Positions 27,200 through 35,782 are shown, numbered from the stretch's first letter. The stretch is DNA of 64,000 nucleotides from Croceicoccus naphthovorans (GCF_001028705.1 NZ_CP011770.1:2359501-2423500), one strand, 5' to 3'. The notes: generated from the sequence alone by a model not told the origin. A program made the numbers and translations.

Positions 27200-28083
27200 T
27201 GACGCCGCGCCGCCTCCCTCCGCTACGCTCTCTCGAAGCCTTCGTCCGCATCGCCCGTCTCGGCTCTGCAAAATCTGCGGCAGAGGAACTGGCCATCAGC
27301 CCGTCCGCCCTGTCCCGCCGGGTCAGCGCGCTTGAAGACTTTACCGGCAAAAAGCTGTTCAACCGCAAGCATCAGGCCATGGTGCTCACCGCGGACGGCA
27401 CCGACTTGTTCGAAGCCGTTGCCCCTGCGCTGGACGAACTGGCCGATCGCATCTGGCAGAACATGGGCGACAGCAAGATCATGCGCCTGCGCCTTGGCGT
27501 GATGCCGCTGTTCGGCGGGCAAAGGCTGGTGCCGCGCCTGCCCGAACTGCGCCGCCTTTACCCCGCGTTGCACATCGATATCGATTCGTCGTCGCACCCC
27601 ATCCCGAAACTGGGCGATACGCTGGATGCGGCGATCACCCTATCGGATGAGCCGGACGACAAGCTGCATTGCGTGCGGCTGGATCACAACAAGGTCCACG
27701 CCATCGCATCGCGCGCCGTGGCCGAACAGATGGGGCCGACCCCCAATCCCGAACTATTGGCGCGGCAGAGCTATCTGCTCCATTCGGAAATGATGAAAAG
27801 CTTCGAAGCGTGGCGCAAGGCGACCGGGCTGGACGCGCGATACGATCCGACGGTCGATCACTACGACAGCGGTCCTCTATTGCTTGAAGCTGCGGCGCAG
27901 GGGCTGGGCATCGCGATCATGCATGGCGATCATATCAGCCGTTCGAACGACGATCGCATCGCGACGCTGTTCGATCTGCAGGTCGAAAGCCCATACAGTT
28001 ACTGGTTCGTCTGCAAGCCCCGCGCGCTGGAGAGCCGACCGGTGCGCCTGTTCCACGATTGGCTGGTCGGCGCGCAGCTTTAA
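27199..28083 (+). CDS. LysR family transcriptional regulator (GcvA-like)
   Basis: A 294-residue LysR-type regulator. The N-terminal helix-turn-helix reads RLPPLRSLEAFVRIARLGSA, then AAEELAISPSALSRRVSALEDFTGKKLFNRKHQ, which is the GcvA-like subtype. The C-terminal effector domain spans about residues 93-290. It shares one base with the corC stop and is therefore probably expressed with the miaB-phoH-ybeY-corC series. No obvious divergent target gene is adjacent. Its stop TAA shares TTAA with the stop of the convergent lipase gene. Confidence 0.88.
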   Translation: MTPRRLPPLRSLEAFVRIARLGSAKSAAEELAISPSALSRRVSALEDFTGKKLFNRKHQAMVLTADGTDLFEAVAPALDELADRIWQNMGDSKIMRLRLGVMPLFGGQRLVPRLPELRRLYPALHIDIDSSSHPIPKLGDTLDAAITLSDEPDDKLHCVRLDHNKVHAIASRAVAEQMGPTPNPELLARQSYLLHSEMMKSFEAWRKATGLDARYDPTVDHYDSGPLLLEAAAQGLGIAIMHGDHISRSNDDRIATLFDLQVESPYSYWFVCKPRALESRPVRLFHDWLVGAQL

Positions 28084-28970
28084 CCGCCGCCAGCCGCCAT
28101 CGTCGCCCCTTGCGCGGGCGGTGGTTCCAGTTCGTTGCGTAGCGCGGAACGCTTCGCCGCCGGATCGTCGAGAGCCGCGACCCACGTCAGGCAATCGGCC
28201 AGTCGGCGCATGTAATGGTTTGCAATGGGATTGGCCGAAGTCTGGCAATCGATGGCATAGCCATCCCACTCCGGGTCTGACGAAAAGGCGCGCACCCACC
28301 CGGCAATCTCCCCCGACTCCGCGATGGACACGTGGACCGGGCGCGACCAGTCTTCCGGCTTGGTCAGCGCGTTGCCCGATGCATTCGGATTGAACAGATA
28401 GCTGGACAGCGTTTCCGGCAGCGCCCCGTCTTCGCGCGCGACTTTCTTCAACACATGATCGGCAATCCGCCCGCCCAGCGAGTGCCCGGCCACGGTGATC
28501 GGCACATCGGCATAGCCCGCCCTATCCATCGCATCGCGCACCATGCGATAGATCGCCACCCCGCGCGGCCCCTGTCGGCCCAGCAGCGTGCCGTGCCACC
28601 AGTCTTTCGGGCCCTCGGTTCCGCGATAGACCAGCACGACTTCGGACAGGCGGTCGTCCGCGTCGAAACGGTCGAAGATGGTATAGGCGAACCCGTAGCG
28701 GTCGTTCGCAGCGGCGTAACGCTCTTTCAGCTCTTCGGGCAGGACATAGGGCCGGTCGAGGTACTTGTCGCTCGTCTCCGCCTCTTCCCAATACGCGTTC
28801 TGAGCCAACTGCGCATATTCCCACGAAGCGTCGGCCACCCGCCGCGCATCGGGGCACCATCCCCCCGGGCCGGCACAACCGTGGCCGAGCCGGGTGATGT
28901 CATGGCTGCACGCGCCGAGCGACAGGAGGGCCGCAAGCGCAACCCCCTCCCGGCGCAGCAGATCAGGCAA
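28080..28970 (-). CDS. predicted lipoprotein with lipase-like alpha/beta fold
   Basis: A 296-residue protein with a lipoprotein signal (REGVALAALLSLGAC lipobox) and a class 3 lipase-like core. EVVLVYRGTEGPKDWWHG holds the oxyanion strand, and TVAGHSLGGRIADHVL holds the nucleophile Ser in GHSLGG. I prefer the TTG at 28970 because it gives a 21-residue signal peptide and sits on the ppiB stop. The GTG at 29012 would extend it into ppiB. The substrate is unknown. The stop is shared in TTAA with the LysR gene. Confidence 0.78.
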   Translation of the reverse strand: MPDLLRREGVALAALLSLGACSHDITRLGHGCAGPGGWCPDARRVADASWEYAQLAQNAYWEEAETSDKYLDRPYVLPEELKERYAAANDRYGFAYTIFDRFDADDRLSEVVLVYRGTEGPKDWWHGTLLGRQGPRGVAIYRMVRDAMDRAGYADVPITVAGHSLGGRIADHVLKKVAREDGALPETLSSYLFNPNASGNALTKPEDWSRPVHVSIAESGEIAGWVRAFSSDPEWDGYAIDCQTSANPIANHYMRRLADCLTWVAALDDPAAKRSALRNELEPPPAQGATMAAGGG

Positions 28971-29427
28971 CAGTGGCCTTGACGATCTTGCCGGGCTCAC
29001 GCGGCGGTTCACCCTTGGGCAACGCGTCGATCACGTCCATGCCGTCTTCGACCTCGCCCCAGACAGTGTACTGGCGATCGAGGAAACGCGCATCGTCAAA
29101 GCAGATGAAGAACTGCGAATTCGCGCTGTGCGGGGCGCTGGTGCGCGCCATGGAACAGACGCCGCGGGTGTGCGGGTGATCGTTGAACTCTGCCTGCAGG
29201 TCGGGTTTGTCCGAACCGCCCATGCCGGTGCCGTTCGGGCAGCCGCCCTGGGCCATAAAGCCGGGGATCACGCGGTGAAACTTCACACCGTCGTAGAAAC
29301 CTTCGCCGGCCAGTTCCTTGATGCGGGCAACGTGGCCCGGCGCGATTTCGGGCAAGAGCTTGATCACGACGTCCTTGGGCGTGCCGTCGCCGGTGTCGAT
29401 GGAAAGGGTCAGTTTTTCGTCGGCCAT
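28963..29427 (-). CDS. peptidyl-prolyl cis-trans isomerase, cyclophilin type
   Basis: A cytosolic cyclophilin of 154 residues with no signal peptide. The motifs are YDGVKFHRVIPGFMAQGG (catalytic Arg in FHRV), GVCSMARTSAPHSANSQFFICF and YTVWGEVEDGMDVIDAL. It would catalyse proline isomerisation during folding. The gene heads a two-gene unit with the lipoprotein lipase, whose likely start overlaps its stop. Confidence 0.94.
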   Translation of the reverse strand: MADEKLTLSIDTGDGTPKDVVIKLLPEIAPGHVARIKELAGEGFYDGVKFHRVIPGFMAQGGCPNGTGMGGSDKPDLQAEFNDHPHTRGVCSMARTSAPHSANSQFFICFDDARFLDRQYTVWGEVEDGMDVIDALPKGEPPREPGKIVKATVA

Positions 29428-29545
29428 GAAAGCTCCGTCTCGTCACATCTGTCCGCGCAGACCCGCGCGGGTTCTTCGTCGCGCCGGATATAAGGGCTGA
29501 TCGCGCAAAGTCATCCCCGCAGCGTGCACAGGCTTCTCCCCGAAC

Positions 29546-29622
29546 TTGCGCACAGGTTGGCCCACCGCTCTGCCGGATTGCTCCACCGGCTTCTCCACAG
29601 CCCTGCCCACAGTTTGCCCACA
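29546..29622 (+). promoter_or_regulatory. cluster of DnaA-box-like sites upstream of mgtE
   Basis: In the 296-bp gap between divergent ppiB and mgtE lie four 9-mers close to the DnaA box TTATCCACA: TTGCGCACA (29546-29554), TTCTCCACA (29591-29599), CTGCCCACA (29603-29611) and TTGCCCACA (29614-29622). The last three are spaced 11-12 bp. Weaker matches (TTGGCCCACC, TTGCTCCACC) lie between. TTCTCCACA has one mismatch. No AT-rich unwinding element is obvious. Confidence 0.4.
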
Positions 29623-29723
29623 ATTGCGACGAAGCTGCCTTCCCCATTGCTTTTGCAGCGCAGCATCCTAGTAACCGGCACCGGCCCGACGGCCATTTCC
29701 CACGCGCACGAACAGGACGGGGC

Positions 29724-31169
29724 ATGACAAACCGCGAAGACCCGACCCTGCTGGAAGAACGCCGCCCCGAAGACGAAGTGGGCGAAGAAGACGTGCGCGA
29801 GGCCGAGATCGAGCATCTCGACGAGGACGACCGCCTGACGCGCGAATTCGTCGAGGCCGTACGCGACGCGGTGTACGAAGGCGACGAGGAGCGCGTGCAG
29901 GAGCTGGTCGAACCGCTCCACCCCGCCGACATCGCCGACCTTGTCGAACTTGTCCCGGCAGAGGAACGCCCCGCGCTGGGCAAGGCCATCGCCGAACTGA
30001 TGACCGGCGAGGTCATTTCCGAACTGAACGAACACGTCCGCGACGAACTGTTCGAAGACCTGTCCGCCGACGCGGTTGCGCAAATCGCCGAGCAGATGGA
30101 GACCGACGACGCGGTCGCCATGATCGAGGACATGGAGGAGGCCGAGCAGCGCGCCGTCCTTGCCGAGCTCGATCCCGAAGACCGCGCCGCGATCGAGGAT
30201 GCGCTGTCCTTCCCCGAGGAATCGGCGGGTCGCCTGATGCAGCGCGATCTGGTCGCGGTGCCCGAGCACATCACCGTCGGCAACCTGATCGATTACCTGC
30301 GCGACAATGCCGACCTGACGACCGAGTTCTGGGAAGTCTTCGTCGTCGATCCCGCGCATCGTCCGGTAGGCACCTGCCAGCTTTCGTGGATCCTGCGCAC
30401 CCCGCGCAGCGTGCCCATTGCCGACGTGATGAAGCGCGACCAGACGCTGATCCCGGCAACCATGGATCAGGAAGAAGTCGCGCTGCGCTTCCAGAAATAC
30501 GCGCTGATCTCCGCCGCCGTCGTCGATGCCGGGGGCCGCTTGATCGGCCAGATCACCGCCGACGACATCGTCCACATCATTCAGGAAGAAGCGGGCGAGG
30601 ACGCCCTGCTGATGTCCGGCGCGGGCGAGGGCGACATCAACCAGCCAATCCGGCAGTCCTATTCGGAACGCGTGCGCTGGCTGATCGCCAACCTTGGTAC
30701 GGCGTTGATCGCATCGCTGATCATCGCGATGTTCGGGGCGGCCATCGAAAAGCTGGTCGCGCTGGCCGTGCTCATGCCCATTGTCGCCTCGATCGGCGGA
30801 AATGCCGGTACGCAGACGATGGCGGTTGCGGTGCGCGCGCTAGCTATGAATCAGCTGACGCAATCCAATACCGTGCGCGTGTTGTGGCGCGAAATGCGCG
30901 TGGCAATGCTGAACGGCGTGACGGTTGCGGCGCTGATCGGCGGGGCAACGGCGTTTATCTTCCAGCCGATGCTGGGCGTGGTCATCGCTGTAGCCGTCGT
31001 CATCAACATCATCACCGCGGGCCTTGCGGGCGTGGCGGTGCCCGTGATCTTTGACCGTCTGGATCAGGACCCGGCGGTGGCATCCTCGGTCTTCGTCACG
31101 ATGATCACCGATTCGATGGGCTTCTTCGCCTTCCTCGGCCTTGCCGTCGCGTCGGGGCTGGTCAGTTAG
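29724..31169 (+). CDS. mgtE: magnesium transporter MgtE
   Basis: An inner-membrane Mg2+ channel. The 481-residue protein has an acidic N-terminal regulatory domain (about residues 20-150, with LHPADIADLVELVPAEERPALG). Two CBS domains follow (VAVPEHITVGNLIDYLRDN and KRDQTLIPATMDQEEVALRFQKY). Five membrane helices lie between about residue 325 and the end, with the pore signature PIVASIGGNAGTQTMAVAVRALA. This layout is complete for MgtE. The DnaA-box-like cluster lies about 100 bp upstream. A DUF1489 gene follows 23 bp downstream. Confidence 0.96.
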   Translation: MTNREDPTLLEERRPEDEVGEEDVREAEIEHLDEDDRLTREFVEAVRDAVYEGDEERVQELVEPLHPADIADLVELVPAEERPALGKAIAELMTGEVISELNEHVRDELFEDLSADAVAQIAEQMETDDAVAMIEDMEEAEQRAVLAELDPEDRAAIEDALSFPEESAGRLMQRDLVAVPEHITVGNLIDYLRDNADLTTEFWEVFVVDPAHRPVGTCQLSWILRTPRSVPIADVMKRDQTLIPATMDQEEVALRFQKYALISAAVVDAGGRLIGQITADDIVHIIQEEAGEDALLMSGAGEGDINQPIRQSYSERVRWLIANLGTALIASLIIAMFGAAIEKLVALAVLMPIVASIGGNAGTQTMAVAVRALAMNQLTQSNTVRVLWREMRVAMLNGVTVAALIGGATAFIFQPMLGVVIAVAVVINIITAGLAGVAVPVIFDRLDQDPAVASSVFVTMITDSMGFFAFLGLAVASGLVS

Positions 31170-31192
31170 CGATTGCTTCCCATATCGGTCGC

Positions 31193-31597
31193 ATGGTTGA
31201 TGCCGGGCCACTCCACCTGACCAAGATCGCATTCGGCGCGAAAAGCTATGCCGATATCGAGCAATGGTTCGCCGGTCGCCGCAGCCCGTCGCTGACGACG
31301 CGGTATTGCCCGAAACGGGTCGAGGAACTGGAAGGCGGATCGCTGTTCTGGATCCACGAACACGCCATCGTCGCGCGCAGCCCGATCATCGGGTTCGAGC
31401 AGATGGAGAACGGACGCTGGCTGATCCAGCTCGAACCCCGCCTGATCCGGGTGCACAGCCGCCCGAAACGCGCGCATCAGGGCTGGCGATATCTGAAGCA
31501 CGAAGACGCCCCGCCCGATCTTGGCGAAGGCGAGGATACCGGCGACGTGCTGCCCGGCCGCCTGCTGGGCAAATTGTCAAAGCTGGGGCTGGTCTAG
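31193..31597 (+). CDS. DUF1489 family protein
   Basis: A 134-residue protein of the alphaproteobacterial DUF1489 family, recognisable by HLTKIAFGAKSYADIEQWF, YCPKRVEELEGGSLFWIHEH and GWRYLKHEDAPPDL. It is predicted to be soluble, and its function is unknown. The stop TAG overlaps the nudC stop on the other strand within a shared CTAG palindrome. It lies just downstream of mgtE and may share its transcript. Confidence 0.85.
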   Translation: MVDAGPLHLTKIAFGAKSYADIEQWFAGRRSPSLTTRYCPKRVEELEGGSLFWIHEHAIVARSPIIGFEQMENGRWLIQLEPRLIRVHSRPKRAHQGWRYLKHEDAPPDLGEGEDTGDVLPGRLLGKLSKLGLV

Positions 31598-32484
31598 TTC
31601 CCGTCAAGCCAGTCGCGGATCAGGCGATGCGCGATTGCATAGCGCGGGGGCGGCAAGAACAAACCGTCGCGCCCTGACATCACATCGCGTACTTGCGCCT
31701 CGGTAAACCAGCGCGCGTCTTCCAGTTCGGTCTTGTCGACGACGATGCGTTCGTGAAACGTCACGGCCGCGCAACCGATCATCAGTTGCGAGGGCATCGG
31801 CCAAGCCTGACTGGCGCGATAACGGACTTGCGCGATGGGCAGTCCCGCCTCTTCCAGCACTTCGCGCCGCACCGCCTCTTCGATGGTTTCCCCCGGCTCG
31901 ACAAATCCCGCCAACGCCGAATAGCGCCCCTCGGGCCAGCCCAGCCCTCGGCCCAGCAGCAGGCGGCGCTCGCCCTTCTCGGTCCGGTTCTCCACCGTCA
32001 TTATCGTCACCGGATCGGTACGCGGGAAATGCTGCGCACCGCAGGCGTCGTTCAGGCATCCACGCTGCCAGCCGCCCTTGACTGGCACGGTGTGCGATCC
32101 GCACTGCGCACAGAACCGATGCCGCGCATGCCAGTCGACAAGGCTGCGCGCGCAGGCATAAATCGGCACCTGGCTATCGTGCAGCGCGGTAATCGTCCGC
32201 ATGAATCCTTCGCGTCCCACCCCGGTCGGACGCTTGGGCACCGCGGCGAAACAACCCCGATCACCGTCGATGCCAAGGAACACCAGTTCCGCATCCGGCT
32301 CCGCATCTGCCAGCGATCCCCAGACCAGTCCGCCCTCCGCGTCGATCTGCGGGTCCAGCCCGTTCAGCAGGAGCAGCCGCGCGCGCATGCCCGAATAGTC
32401 GGCCAGCGCCTCCGGATCGCTGCGAACGTGGTCCGCGCGGTCGATATTGACGATGGGCGCGCGCCGTGTGTCGAAATCTGCCAT
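31594..32484 (-). CDS. nudC: NAD(H) pyrophosphatase NudC (Nudix)
   Basis: Hydrolyses NADH, and NAD caps on RNA in characterised homologues. The 296-residue protein has an N-terminal domain, a zinc ribbon (CAQCGSHTVPVKGGWQRGC, then a Cys in LNDACGAQHFPR), and the Nudix box GFVEPGETIEEAVRREVLEE. It also has SQAWPMPSQLM, the NudC-specific SQPWPFPxS motif in slightly changed form. All four zinc Cys are present. mutY lies 65 bp upstream in the same direction. Confidence 0.94.
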   Translation of the reverse strand: MADFDTRRAPIVNIDRADHVRSDPEALADYSGMRARLLLLNGLDPQIDAEGGLVWGSLADAEPDAELVFLGIDGDRGCFAAVPKRPTGVGREGFMRTITALHDSQVPIYACARSLVDWHARHRFCAQCGSHTVPVKGGWQRGCLNDACGAQHFPRTDPVTIMTVENRTEKGERRLLLGRGLGWPEGRYSALAGFVEPGETIEEAVRREVLEEAGLPIAQVRYRASQAWPMPSQLMIGCAAVTFHERIVVDKTELEDARWFTEAQVRDVMSGRDGLFLPPPRYAIAHRLIRDWLDGN

Positions 32485-32549
32485 GCCGTGAAAAGTCTCC
32501 TCGTGGCCCTTGGCTTAAGTCGCCATGCCCTTGCTGGCAATCGCCCCGC

Positions 32550-33596
32550 TCATCCGCGCAGGACAAGTTGTGCCGCGCGCAGGAAAAGGGTCGGCAGGCC
32601 CGCCTCGGCCTCGACGCGGTCGATAGGCCACCATTCACCTTTCGGGTGCGATCCCTGCGCTGTCAGGCGCCGCACCTGCATTTCCAGCGTGAAATGGGTA
32701 AATCCGTGCCGCACCGTGCCTTCAACATGCTGCCAATCGCCATCCAGAGGTGGCTCGCCATCTCCGTCGGCACGTGCCGACCAGCCATCGTCGGGCAAAG
32801 CGCGCATGCCCGCCAGCATCCCTTTGCCGGGGCGAGTCACGAGCAGGACGTGGCCGTCGCGCTCGACCCAGAACGCGGTGCCCTGCCGCACGGGCTTGGC
32901 CTTTTTCGGCGTTTTGGCAGGCAGATTCTCGGCAATTCCCTCGGCCCGCGCCACACAGAGATCGGACAATGGGCACAAAAGGCATTTCGGATCGCGCACC
33001 GTGCAAATGCCAGAACCTAGGTCCATCATCGCCTGCGCGAAGTCACCCGCGCGCCGGTCTGGCGTAATTTCGTCGGCCGCCGCCCGGATCGAGGGTTTCG
33101 CCGCTGGCAAAGGTTCGCGGATCGCGAAGAGCCGCGCCACGACCCGCTCGACATTGGCATCGACGACGACCGCGCGCCGGTCGAACGCAATCGCCGCGAT
33201 CGCGGCGGCGGTATAGGCACCCACGCCCGGCAATTCGCGCAAGCCCTCTTCGGTATCCGGGAAAGCCCCGCCTCCATCGGCCACCGTCCGGGCACAGGCG
33301 ATCAGGTTGCGAGCGCGGGCGTAATACCCCAGCCCCGCCCACGCCGATAAAACCTCGGCGTCATCCTCCGCCGCCAGCGCCTGAAGTGTAGGCCAGCGTT
33401 CGGTGAACTTCGCGAAATAAGGCCCAACCGCCGCCACGGTCGTCTGTTGCAGCATGATTTCCGACAGCCAGACGCGATAGGGATCGGGCGCTTCGCCACT
33501 TCCCGGCGGGGTCCGCCACGGCAGGGTGCGAGCATGGCGGTCGTACCAGGCCAACAGCCTGTCCCCCACTTCGCCGATCTTGCCGCTGGCCACCAC
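32550..33596 (-). CDS. mutY: A/G-specific adenine glycosylase MutY
   Basis: Removes adenine opposite 8-oxoguanine. The 348-residue protein has LAWYDRHARTLPWR, the catalytic Glu in WLSEIMLQQT, helix-hairpin-helix LPGVGAYTAAAIAAIAF and the catalytic Asp in VVDANVERVVARLF. The [4Fe-4S] ligands are in CTVRDPKCLLCPLSDLC (C-x6-C-x2-C-x5-C), followed by a C-terminal Nudix-like domain. The start is the weak point. I chose the GTG at 33596, leaving 15 bp to the divergent dciA start at 33612, so the promoters would have to overlap the coding ends. A slightly later GTG is possible. Confidence 0.93.
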   Translation of the reverse strand: MVASGKIGEVGDRLLAWYDRHARTLPWRTPPGSGEAPDPYRVWLSEIMLQQTTVAAVGPYFAKFTERWPTLQALAAEDDAEVLSAWAGLGYYARARNLIACARTVADGGGAFPDTEEGLRELPGVGAYTAAAIAAIAFDRRAVVVDANVERVVARLFAIREPLPAAKPSIRAAADEITPDRRAGDFAQAMMDLGSGICTVRDPKCLLCPLSDLCVARAEGIAENLPAKTPKKAKPVRQGTAFWVERDGHVLLVTRPGKGMLAGMRALPDDGWSARADGDGEPPLDGDWQHVEGTVRHGFTHFTLEMQVRRLTAQGSHPKGEWWPIDRVEAEAGLPTLFLRAAQLVLRG

Positions 33597-33611
33597 ACCG
33601 GCGCCTATGGC

Positions 33612-34172
33612 ATGGCCACCGGCGTGATGGGAAGCGACTCTAAAAAAGCGACGGGAAAGAAGGCGGCGAAAAAAGCGCCAAAGCCATACGAACGCCCGCG
33701 CGGCGGCGAAGCAAAGGCAATTGCGGATTTGATGCCGCAAGTCGGACGCACCGCGTTCCGCCGCTTCGGCTTCGTGCAGTCGAGCGTCGTTACCCGCTGG
33801 GCCGAGATCGTCGGACCGCACCATGCCAAGGTGTCCGCCCCCGAATCGATCCGCTTTCCGCCGGGCGAAAAGTCAGAAGGCACCCTGAACCTAGTCGTCC
33901 TGCCCGCCCATGCCCCGCTGATCCAGCACGTCCTGCCCGAGATCATGGAGAGGGTGAATCGCTTCTTCGGATATCGTGCAGTGGCCAAGGTGAAGATGCG
34001 GCAAGGGCAGGTTCAGCCTCCGCGTGCTGAAACCCGCGCAAAATCGCCACCGTCGCTAAAGCCGATTCCGATGGAACTCGGCGATTCGCTTCGCGACATC
34101 GGCGATCCGGAACTGCGGACGGTGCTCGAATCGCTGGCCCGGTCGCTCGGTGGGACGAAGACAGGGGAATGA
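33612..34172 (+). CDS. dciA: DciA family protein (DUF721), predicted helicase loader
   Basis: DciA assists loading of the replicative helicase DnaB in bacteria that lack DnaC/DnaI. The 186-residue protein has a Lys-rich N-terminal stretch (KKATGKKAAKKAPKPYERP) and then the DUF721 core IADLMPQVGRTAFRRFGF and VTRWAEIVGPHHAKVSAPES. A nucleic-acid-binding KH-like segment includes LNLVVLPAHAPLIQHVLPEIMERVNRFFGY. The ATG at 33627 is an equally good start. It overlaps the DsbA-like gene as ATGA. The mutY-dciA-dsbA-smc order is common in alphaproteobacteria. Confidence 0.85.
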   Translation: MATGVMGSDSKKATGKKAAKKAPKPYERPRGGEAKAIADLMPQVGRTAFRRFGFVQSSVVTRWAEIVGPHHAKVSAPESIRFPPGEKSEGTLNLVVLPAHAPLIQHVLPEIMERVNRFFGYRAVAKVKMRQGQVQPPRAETRAKSPPSLKPIPMELGDSLRDIGDPELRTVLESLARSLGGTKTGE

Positions 34173-34876
34173 TCGTGCGTGTGAGCCTTTCAGCAATAGC
34201 GAAACCGATTCGCGTCGGCGCGGCGATTTTGCTCGCCGGAATGGCCTTTGCGACGCCCGCTTCCGCCGAATCTCCGCTGGTCGTGAAGAAAACCGAACCC
34301 GGCGTGCACCGCATGGGTGGCCCGCAGGCAGAGGTCACGCTGACCGAATACGTCAGCTACACCTGTCCCCACTGCGCCCATTTCGAGGCGGACTCGGGCG
34401 ATGCCCTGCGGCTGGTCTATGTCGGCTCCGGGCGCATGGCGCTGGAAGTGCGGCACCTCGTCCGCGACCCAGTGGACCTGACCGCCGCGATGTTGACCAA
34501 CTGCGGACCCGTGGGCCGGTTCGACCGCAATCACGTGATGTTCATGCGATCTCAAAAAGAGTGGCTGGGCAAAATCCAGTCGGCCAGTCAGGCACAGAAA
34601 AACCGTTATGCCACAGGCCCTTACTCGACTCGCCGCCAAGCCATCGCACGCGATGCGGGCTTCTATGAAATGATGCTGAAGCGCGGCTATTCGCGCACCG
34701 ATATCGACAAGTGCCTTGCCGACGAAACGCTGGCCCGCAAGCTGAGCGAAATGACGATGTCGTACACGAAAGACAGGGGGGTGACCGGCACGCCCAGTTT
34801 CGAGATCAACGGCGTCCTGCTGGCCGGAACGCATGACTGGGACAGCCTGAAACCGCAGCTCGACGTGCGATTCTGA
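34169..34876 (+). CDS. periplasmic DsbA-like thiol:disulfide protein
   Basis: A 235-residue exported thioredoxin-fold protein. The signal peptide is about residues 1-33 (ending ATPASAE). The active site CPHC lies in YVSYTCPHCAHFEADSG, and the cis-Pro loop is VTGTPSFEINGVL. It is the DsbA or DsbG-like type with a helical insertion and extra Cys (TNCGPVG, DKCLADE). It is coupled to dciA by ATGA. A second DsbA-like lipoprotein follows, after a hairpin at 34905-34925. Confidence 0.9.
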   Translation: MIVRVSLSAIAKPIRVGAAILLAGMAFATPASAESPLVVKKTEPGVHRMGGPQAEVTLTEYVSYTCPHCAHFEADSGDALRLVYVGSGRMALEVRHLVRDPVDLTAAMLTNCGPVGRFDRNHVMFMRSQKEWLGKIQSASQAQKNRYATGPYSTRRQAIARDAGFYEMMLKRGYSRTDIDKCLADETLARKLSEMTMSYTKDRGVTGTPSFEINGVLLAGTHDWDSLKPQLDVRF

Positions 34877-34904
34877 CGCCCGGTCCGCCCGCCCCTGACA
34901 AAAT

Positions 34905-34925
34905 CGCGGCTGTGCAAAAGCCGCG
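34905..34925 (+). terminator. hairpin between the two DsbA-like genes
   Basis: CGCGGCT at 34905-34911 pairs with AGCCGCG at 34919-34925 across a seven-base loop, 29 bases after the first DsbA-like stop. No U tract follows. It may act as an attenuator or partial terminator. Confidence 0.35.
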
Positions 34926-34989
34926 CGCCACTCTCCCCGCCAGCCCTCGCGCTGGTTAGCCTCCCCTTTCCCAGGAGTTTATTGTCACC

Positions 34990-35745
34990 ATGAACCGTGC
35001 CGCCCGCCGCCTTTCCCTCGCTCTCTTCGCCGCCCCGTTGGCGCTGGCGCTGTCCGCCTGCGGGTCGGACGATACCGCTGGCGAAGGCGCATCCGGCGAT
35101 CCTGTCGCCGAAGTCGCCGCGCCAGAGGGCACGCAGTGGGCCGACATGATGACCAAGACCGATGAAGGCGGCTATCTGATGGGCAACCCCGATGCCCCGA
35201 TCAAGCTGGTCGAATTCGGTGCTCTCTCTTGCTCGCACTGCGCGGATTTCGCCGCCGATTCGTTCGAGACGCTGCGCGACGAATACGTGAACAGTGGCCG
35301 GGTCAGCTTCGAGCTGCGCCTGTTCATGCTGAACAGCTTCGACATTCCCGCCGCGCTGCTGGCGACCTGTTCGACGGACGAGGCGGTCATTCCGCTGGCC
35401 GAACAGTTCTGGGGCGCACAGCGTTCTTTCTTCGAAAAAGGCCAGGCCGCCGGACAGGCTGCCTATGACCAGATCAACAACCTGCCCCCGGAACAGCGTT
35501 TCGCCGCAGTGGCCGACGTTTACGGCATGACCGATTTCTTTGCCGCACGCGGAATTGCGCGCGATCAGGCGAACCAGTGCCTGTCTAACGACACCAAGGC
35601 GAGCGAGCTGGCCGCCCAGACGCAAAGCGCGTCGCAAACCTATGAAGTTACCGGCACGCCGACGTTCCTGATCAACAACCGCAATATCGGATCGATGGGT
35701 TGGGAAGCCCTGGAGGCCGAATTGCAGAAAGCCGGCGCCCGGTAA
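34990..35745 (+). CDS. DsbA-like thioredoxin-fold lipoprotein
   Basis: A 251-residue predicted lipoprotein. The signal peptide ends in the lipobox LALSACGS and is followed by an acidic linker. The thioredoxin fold has the active site CSHC in FGALSCSHCADFAADSF and cis-Pro in VTGTPTFLINNRN. It resembles its upstream neighbour in fold and spacing, but not closely in sequence, which suggests an old duplication with the second copy anchored to the membrane. Its stop codon lies inside a strong hairpin before smc. Confidence 0.88.
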   Translation: MNRAARRLSLALFAAPLALALSACGSDDTAGEGASGDPVAEVAAPEGTQWADMMTKTDEGGYLMGNPDAPIKLVEFGALSCSHCADFAADSFETLRDEYVNSGRVSFELRLFMLNSFDIPAALLATCSTDEAVIPLAEQFWGAQRSFFEKGQAAGQAAYDQINNLPPEQRFAAVADVYGMTDFFAARGIARDQANQCLSNDTKASELAAQTQSASQTYEVTGTPTFLINNRNIGSMGWEALEAELQKAGAR

Positions 35746-35763
35746 TGCCCGGGCGCAACCGGC
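35731..35763 (+). terminator. hairpin spanning the DsbA-like stop codon, before smc
   Basis: GCGCCCGG at 35735-35742 pairs with CCGGGCGC at 35749-35756 across a TAATGC loop that contains the stop codon. Outer GCCG and CGGC arms extend the stem to 35731 and 35763. No U tract follows, so attenuation rather than full termination is likely. Confidence 0.4.
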
Positions 35764-35782
35764 GCTTGCCCCATAGGAGGGC

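Noticed and set aside
29428..29723. Chromosomal replication origin at the DnaA-box-like cluster
   Set aside because: No AT-rich unwinding region and no origin-associated genes (dnaA, hemE, parAB, gidA) are near. I report only the site cluster.
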